20,457 nucleotides of DNA from Pseudomonadota bacterium (lineage in GTDB: Bacteria; Pseudomonadota; Gammaproteobacteria; Burkholderiales; Burkholderiaceae_D). Positions 17,739-20,457 of this stretch are shown in pieces (position 1 is the first letter of the stretch; every line of letters starts with the position of its first letter). The translations under genes and the position numbers were made by a program. The notes beneath the pieces are model-generated. The model saw only the letters and a list, made by a program, of their open reading frames with translations. It made no database searches and was not told where the DNA came from. The stretch spans positions 1 to 20,457 of the forward strand of contig JAEYIG010000125.1 in assembly GCA_023409175.1 (NCBI GenBank), in the 5' to 3' direction.

Positions 17739-18929
17739 ATGGAATTTGATATGGTCGACAATGCAACGCTGGGTACCATCATCAAGGTGGTAGGCGTAGG
17801 TGGAGCTGGCGGCAATGCCGTCCAGCATATGATCAACAAGGGCGTTTCAGGCGTTGAATTTATTGCGGCCAATACGGATGCACAGGCACTCTCGCATTCG
17901 GATGCACACAATATCATCCAGATCGGTGATACAGGTCTGGGAGCCGGGATGCGCCCGGATGTAGGCCGTCAGCTGGCAGAAGAGTCGCGTACCCGCATCG
18001 AGGACGCCTTGAGAGGCGCCCATATGGTTTTCATTGCCGCAGGGATGGGCGGTGGCACAGGCACCGGTGCGGCCCCTATCGTGGCTGAAGTTGCCAAATC
18101 GCTGGGAGCATTGACGGTTGCCGTTGTCTCCAAGCCGTTCTCGTACGAAGGCGACAAATGCATGGAAATCGCAGAGGAAGGTCTCGAAGCGCTTTCATCG
18201 CACGTCGATTCGCTGATCGTCATCCTGAATGAAAAGCTCGAAGACATTTATGAAGACGACAGCATGATCGAGTGGCTGCAGCATGCCGACGACGTACTGA
18301 ACAATGCCGTTGCCGGTATTGCCGAAATCATCAATGTCCGTGGTCATATCAACGTCGATTTCAACGACGTGAAAACGATCATGGGCGAACAGGGCAAAGC
18401 CATGATGGGTACGGCAGTCGCTTCCGGTGTCGACCGTGCGAGAATCGCAGCGGAACAGGCTGTCGCTTCTCCGTTGCTTGACGGTATCGACCTGTCAGGC
18501 GCACGTGGCGTTCTGGTCAATGTCACTGCAAGCCGTGGCCTGAAAGGTAAGGAAATCAAGGAAGTCATGGCAACGGTCCGTGCGTTCGCTTCCCCGGATG
18601 CAACGATCGCCCAGGGTATCGCTTATGACGATACGATGGGAGAAGACATCCGTGTGACAGTCGTGGCAACCGGTTTGGGACGCAGCAAAAAACCGATGCG
18701 CCTGATCCAGACTCCACAACTCAGAACCGGCACCAACAATGACATCGTCATGCCGGTTGCCGAGGATGCCGTTGCAACCCAGGAACAGACCACCTCTTTT
18801 GAAACGCTTCAGAAACCGGCTGTCTGGCGTCATGGACGCGAATCGGCAACCGATACTGTTCGCGCACTTGAAAAGAATGGCATGGAAACATACGACATTC
18901 CCGCTTTCCTGCGCAGGCAGGCGGACTGA
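17739..18929 (+). CDS. ftsZ: Cell division protein FtsZ
   Basis: This 396-residue tubulin-like GTPase polymerises into the Z-ring. The N-terminal GVGGAGGNAVQHMI and the tubulin signature GGGTGTG at residues 104-110, followed by AAPIVAEVA, bind GTP. The T7 region NVDFNDVKTIM supplies the catalytic aspartates. After a linker of about 60 residues, the C-terminal peptide YDIPAFLRRQAD (385-396) is the conserved docking site for FtsA, ZipA and MinC. I chose ATG 17739 because AGGAG is well placed and MEFDMVDNA fits beta FtsZ proteins. An upstream in-frame TTG at 17700 would add 13 unrelated residues. Confidence 0.98.
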   Translation: MEFDMVDNATLGTIIKVVGVGGAGGNAVQHMINKGVSGVEFIAANTDAQALSHSDAHNIIQIGDTGLGAGMRPDVGRQLAEESRTRIEDALRGAHMVFIAAGMGGGTGTGAAPIVAEVAKSLGALTVAVVSKPFSYEGDKCMEIAEEGLEALSSHVDSLIVILNEKLEDIYEDDSMIEWLQHADDVLNNAVAGIAEIINVRGHINVDFNDVKTIMGEQGKAMMGTAVASGVDRARIAAEQAVASPLLDGIDLSGARGVLVNVTASRGLKGKEIKEVMATVRAFASPDATIAQGIAYDDTMGEDIRVTVVATGLGRSKKPMRLIQTPQLRTGTNNDIVMPVAEDAVATQEQTTSFETLQKPAVWRHGRESATDTVRALEKNGMETYDIPAFLRRQAD

Positions 18930-18944
18930 TTCGGGTTTTTCCTT

Positions 18945-18971
18945 TCCCGGCCTGAACCTTTCCGGCCGGGA
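18945..18971 (+). terminator. GC-rich hairpin after ftsZ
   Basis: TCCCGGCC (18945-18952) and GGCCGGGA (18964-18971) form a perfect 8-bp stem with an 11-nt loop, 15 bp after the ftsZ stop. A T-rich stretch (GTTTTTCCTT) lies before the stem and no T-run follows it, so this is not a textbook intrinsic terminator. It could slow polymerase, protect the ftsZ message 3' end, or partially terminate the operon before lpxC. Confidence 0.45.
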
Positions 18972-19008
18972 GAACGGGTAATGAAATTGTTACAAGTGTT
19001 AAAAATGA

Positions 19009-19036
19009 TTGCCCGTTTATGCCAGAAGTGTATAAG
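19009..19036 (+). promoter_or_regulatory. Candidate lpxC promoter
   Basis: TTGCCC (19009-19014) and TATAAG (19031-19036) are separated by 16 bp, with four and five consensus matches. Transcription would start near 19043, giving a leader of about 118 nt before lpxC ATG 19161. This fits lpxC having its own promoter after the ftsZ hairpin. A TAAAAT at 19095-19100 lacks a -35 element at a normal distance and is a weaker alternative. Confidence 0.5.
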
Positions 19037-19051
19037 TTACAAAACGGTGTC

Positions 19052-19091
19052 TGTCATGAGTTCGTGCAATCAAGCAGGATATTTCATGACA
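19052..19091. repeat. Inverted repeat TGTCATGA / TCATGACA in the lpxC leader
   Basis: TGTCATGA (19052-19059) and TCATGACA (19084-19091) are perfect 8-bp inverted arms with a 24-bp spacer. Each contains the self-palindrome TCATGA, and the two TCATGA cores are exactly 30 bp apart, about three helical turns. They lie just downstream of the candidate lpxC promoter. They could be paired operator sites for a dimeric regulator, or a hairpin in the leader RNA. No regulator is identifiable. Confidence 0.45.
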
Positions 19092-19160
19092 AGGTAAAAT
19101 AAGCCCTGAACGGACGTTTTGTCCTGTCTGGTAATCAATAACGATATAGCGACCCGAATC

Positions 19161-20096
19161 ATGCTGAAGCAACGTACCATACAATATCCAACCCGAACGG
19201 TCGGGATCGGACTGCATTCCGGCTATAAAGTCGAACTTGTGCTCCGCCCTGCCGCTCCCGATACCGGTATTGTGTTTCATCGGACCGACCTGAAACCGGA
19301 GGTGTCGATTGCTGTCGGCGCTGAAGCCATCGGTGAAACGATGCTGGCTTCCACTCTTGTCAAGGATGGGGCGCGCATATCCACTATCGAACACCTGATG
19401 TCGGCCTGTTCAGGGCTGGGCATCGACAATCTGCATGTCGACGTCAATGCGGAAGAAATCCCGATCATGGACGGTTCCGCTTCCTCTTTCGTTTTCCTGC
19501 TGCAACAGGCAGGCCTCAAGGAACAGGATGCCCCGAAAAAATACATACGGGTCAAAAAACCGGTCGAGATCAGTGAGGGTGAAGGCACCAACCGGAAATG
19601 GGCCAGACTGGAGCCATACAATGGTTTCAAGCTGGACTTTTTCATCGAGTTCAACCATCCGGCCATTGATTCGACCCATCAACGGGCAGTCATCGACCTG
19701 GGACAGGTGTCCTATGTCCAGGACGTTTCCAGGGCGCGTACTTTCGGTTTCGTGAAGGATGTCGAAACATTGCGCGGCATGGGCCTGGCGCGAGGCGGTT
19801 CCCTTGAAAACGCCATCGTCATGGACGAATACAGAATCCTGAATGCACATGCCCTTCGTTATGAAGACGAATTCGTTCGGCACAAGATTCTGGATGCGAT
19901 TGGTGACCTGTACAATATCGGACATCCTTTGCTTGCCAGCTATACGGCCCACAAGTCCGGCCATGCGCTGAACAATCAGCTGATCCGTGCATTGCTCGCA
20001 CAACCTGACGCGTATGAGATCGTGACGTTCACGTCCGAGGAAGAAGCTCCCAATTCGCTCTTTGAGCAGTCTGCCCTGGAGTGGATGCCAGCCTGA
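19161..20096 (+). CDS. lpxC: UDP-3-O-acyl-N-acetylglucosamine deacetylase LpxC
   Basis: This 311-residue zinc deacetylase carries out the committed step of lipid A synthesis in the cytoplasm. Zinc ligands are visible as His78 (EHLMS), His241 and Asp245 (HKILD). The catalytic general-acid region has His268 (GHALNN). The N-terminus [21 protein letters not shown] aligns with the family, which fixes ATG 19161. An upstream in-frame TTG at 19119 would add 14 unrelated residues. No clear Shine-Dalgarno sequence precedes the ATG. LpxC follows ftsZ in many proteobacteria, but the 231-bp gap and candidate promoter suggest it can be expressed separately. LpxC amount is often controlled by proteolysis in enterics. 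The C-terminus here, SALEWMPA, shows no obvious equivalent of the E. coli degradation tail. Confidence 0.97.
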   Translation: MLKQRTIQYPTRTVGIGLHSGYKVELVLRPAAPDTGIVFHRTDLKPEVSIAVGAEAIGETMLASTLVKDGARISTIEHLMSACSGLGIDNLHVDVNAEEIPIMDGSASSFVFLLQQAGLKEQDAPKKYIRVKKPVEISEGEGTNRKWARLEPYNGFKLDFFIEFNHPAIDSTHQRAVIDLGQVSYVQDVSRARTFGFVKDVETLRGMGLARGGSLENAIVMDEYRILNAHALRYEDEFVRHKILDAIGDLYNIGHPLLASYTAHKSGHALNNQLIRALLAQPDAYEIVTFTSEEEAPNSLFEQSALEWMPA

Positions 20097-20115
20097 GTGA
20101 AAGATGGTTTCACTC
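20095..20115. terminator. Hairpin between convergent lpxC and the DUF721 gene
   Basis: GAGTGAAA (20095-20102) and TTTCACTC (20108-20115) form a perfect 8-bp stem with a 5-nt loop. The stem begins within the lpxC stop codon and fills nearly all of the 22-bp gap to the convergent gene. A symmetric hairpin between convergent genes suggests a shared terminator or mRNA-end element. Neither side has a long T-run, so intrinsic termination is uncertain. Confidence 0.45.
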
Positions 20116-20118
20116 TCG

Positions 20119-20457
20119 CTACTTCCCTGATTTCTGCTGATGGGTTCTGATCAGTTCGCCTAATGCGGATGTCAACCTGTCGTTCTGTTTTGTCCTGTCC
20201 AGTCTGGAATATAAGTCCACAAGGGATTCGTAGGCTTTCGGAGATAGCGTTTTTTTTGCTGCCGGAGGTTCGAAAAAGTGTTTTTGTGAAAGCTGGACTT
20301 TCAGGCGGATCGAATCGACGGGCCACCCTCTACGGCACAGTTCTGCCTGTAAATGAGGCATTTGCTGTCGCAGCCGCGCAGCGATGGACTGGTTTGGCAC
20401 CGCAATCAGCAATTTCCCGTTTTCCAGTTTCAGGACAGAACAGCCTGAAAAATGTCG
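20119..20457 (-). CDS. DUF721 / DciA-type protein (5' end beyond the window)
   Basis: The minus-strand frame is open from the window edge to a TAG at 20119-20121, giving at least 112 residues without a start. The visible part begins FSGCSVLKLENGKLLIAVPN and continues SIAARLRQQMPHLQAELCRRG, then VDSIRLKVQ. A cysteine/leucine strand, a glycine turn, a V-N pair and an RLRQQ helix are the pattern of the DUF721 domain. This domain is shared with DciA, which helps load the replicative helicase DnaB. In betaproteobacteria such a gene commonly sits convergent to lpxC, ahead of an M23 peptidase gene and secA. The C-terminal extension (residues KKTLSPKAYESLVDLYSRLD onward) is charged and likely helical. 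Family assignment is from pattern memory. Function as DciA is an inference. Confidence 0.65.
   Translation of the reverse strand, partial: RHFSGCSVLKLENGKLLIAVPNQSIAARLRQQMPHLQAELCRRGWPVDSIRLKVQLSQKHFFEPPAAKKTLSPKAYESLVDLYSRLDRTKQNDRLTSALGELIRTHQQKSGK

Noticed and set aside
19095..19100. TAAAAT as a second lpxC -10 element
   Set aside because: No -35-like hexamer occurs 15-19 bp upstream and there is no extended -10 TG. The TTGCCC/TATAAG pair is better.
20271..20288. AAAAAGTGTTTTTGTG, resembling the MraZ box array
   Set aside because: It lies within the coding frame of the DUF721 gene, the TG boxes are 8 bp rather than 10 bp apart, and only two are present. Chance similarity is more likely.
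1..20457. CRISPR arrays, insertion sequences, tRNA genes, prophage or defence genes
   Set aside because: I saw no regularly spaced long repeats, transposase motifs, terminal inverted repeats or tRNA-like folds. All sizeable genes belong to core envelope and division functions.

Overview
This window is a nearly complete division and cell wall (dcw) cluster from a Gram-negative bacterium, very probably a betaproteobacterium of the order Burkholderiales. The evidence is the gene order mraZ-rsmH-ftsL-ftsI-murE-murF-mraY-murD-ftsW-murG-murC-ddl-ftsQ-ftsA-ftsZ-lpxC, a beta-type class A RNase P RNA upstream of mraZ, and a convergent DUF721/DciA-type gene after lpxC. Base composition is moderate rather than GC-rich, which would suit Oxalobacteraceae such as Oxalobacter. 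That lineage guess is an inference from memory and was not computed.

Layout. Positions 1-30 hold what looks like the last nine codons of an upstream gene. A phospholipase-D-type cardiolipin synthase (clsB-like) runs 36-1202. The RNase P RNA gene rnpB (about 1248-1565) has its own promoter directly after clsB. An AT-rich, gene-free stretch (1566-1953) carries several operator-like repeats, a sigma70-type promoter and a four-box MraZ operator. From 1954 to 18929, fifteen genes lie on the + strand with overlaps or tiny gaps. Several stop/start junctions are ATGA, TGATG or TAATG overlaps, which suggests translational coupling. The only sizeable gap inside the run is the 104 bp between ftsA and ftsZ. 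A 231-bp intergenic region then precedes lpxC and holds a hairpin, a candidate promoter and an inverted repeat. A minus-strand gene cut off by the window edge (20119-20457) converges on lpxC.

How the genes work together. MurC, MurD, MurE and MurF add L-Ala, D-Glu, meso-diaminopimelate and D-Ala-D-Ala to UDP-MurNAc, and Ddl makes the D-Ala-D-Ala. MraY and MurG build lipid I and lipid II at the inner membrane. FtsW polymerises and FtsI crosslinks septal peptidoglycan. FtsL and FtsQ belong to the regulatory FtsQLB part of the divisome. FtsA tethers FtsZ polymers to the membrane. MraZ represses the operon and RsmH methylates 16S rRNA. LpxC commits precursor to lipid A, so both envelope layers are represented. 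ClsB adds cardiolipin synthesis.

The coding content is conventional, and I found no previously undescribed multi-gene system. The points worth a second look are in RNA and regulatory DNA: an apparently compensated base-pair change in the P4 core helix of RNase P RNA, the architecture of the MraZ operator, and operator-like repeats upstream of mraZ and lpxC.
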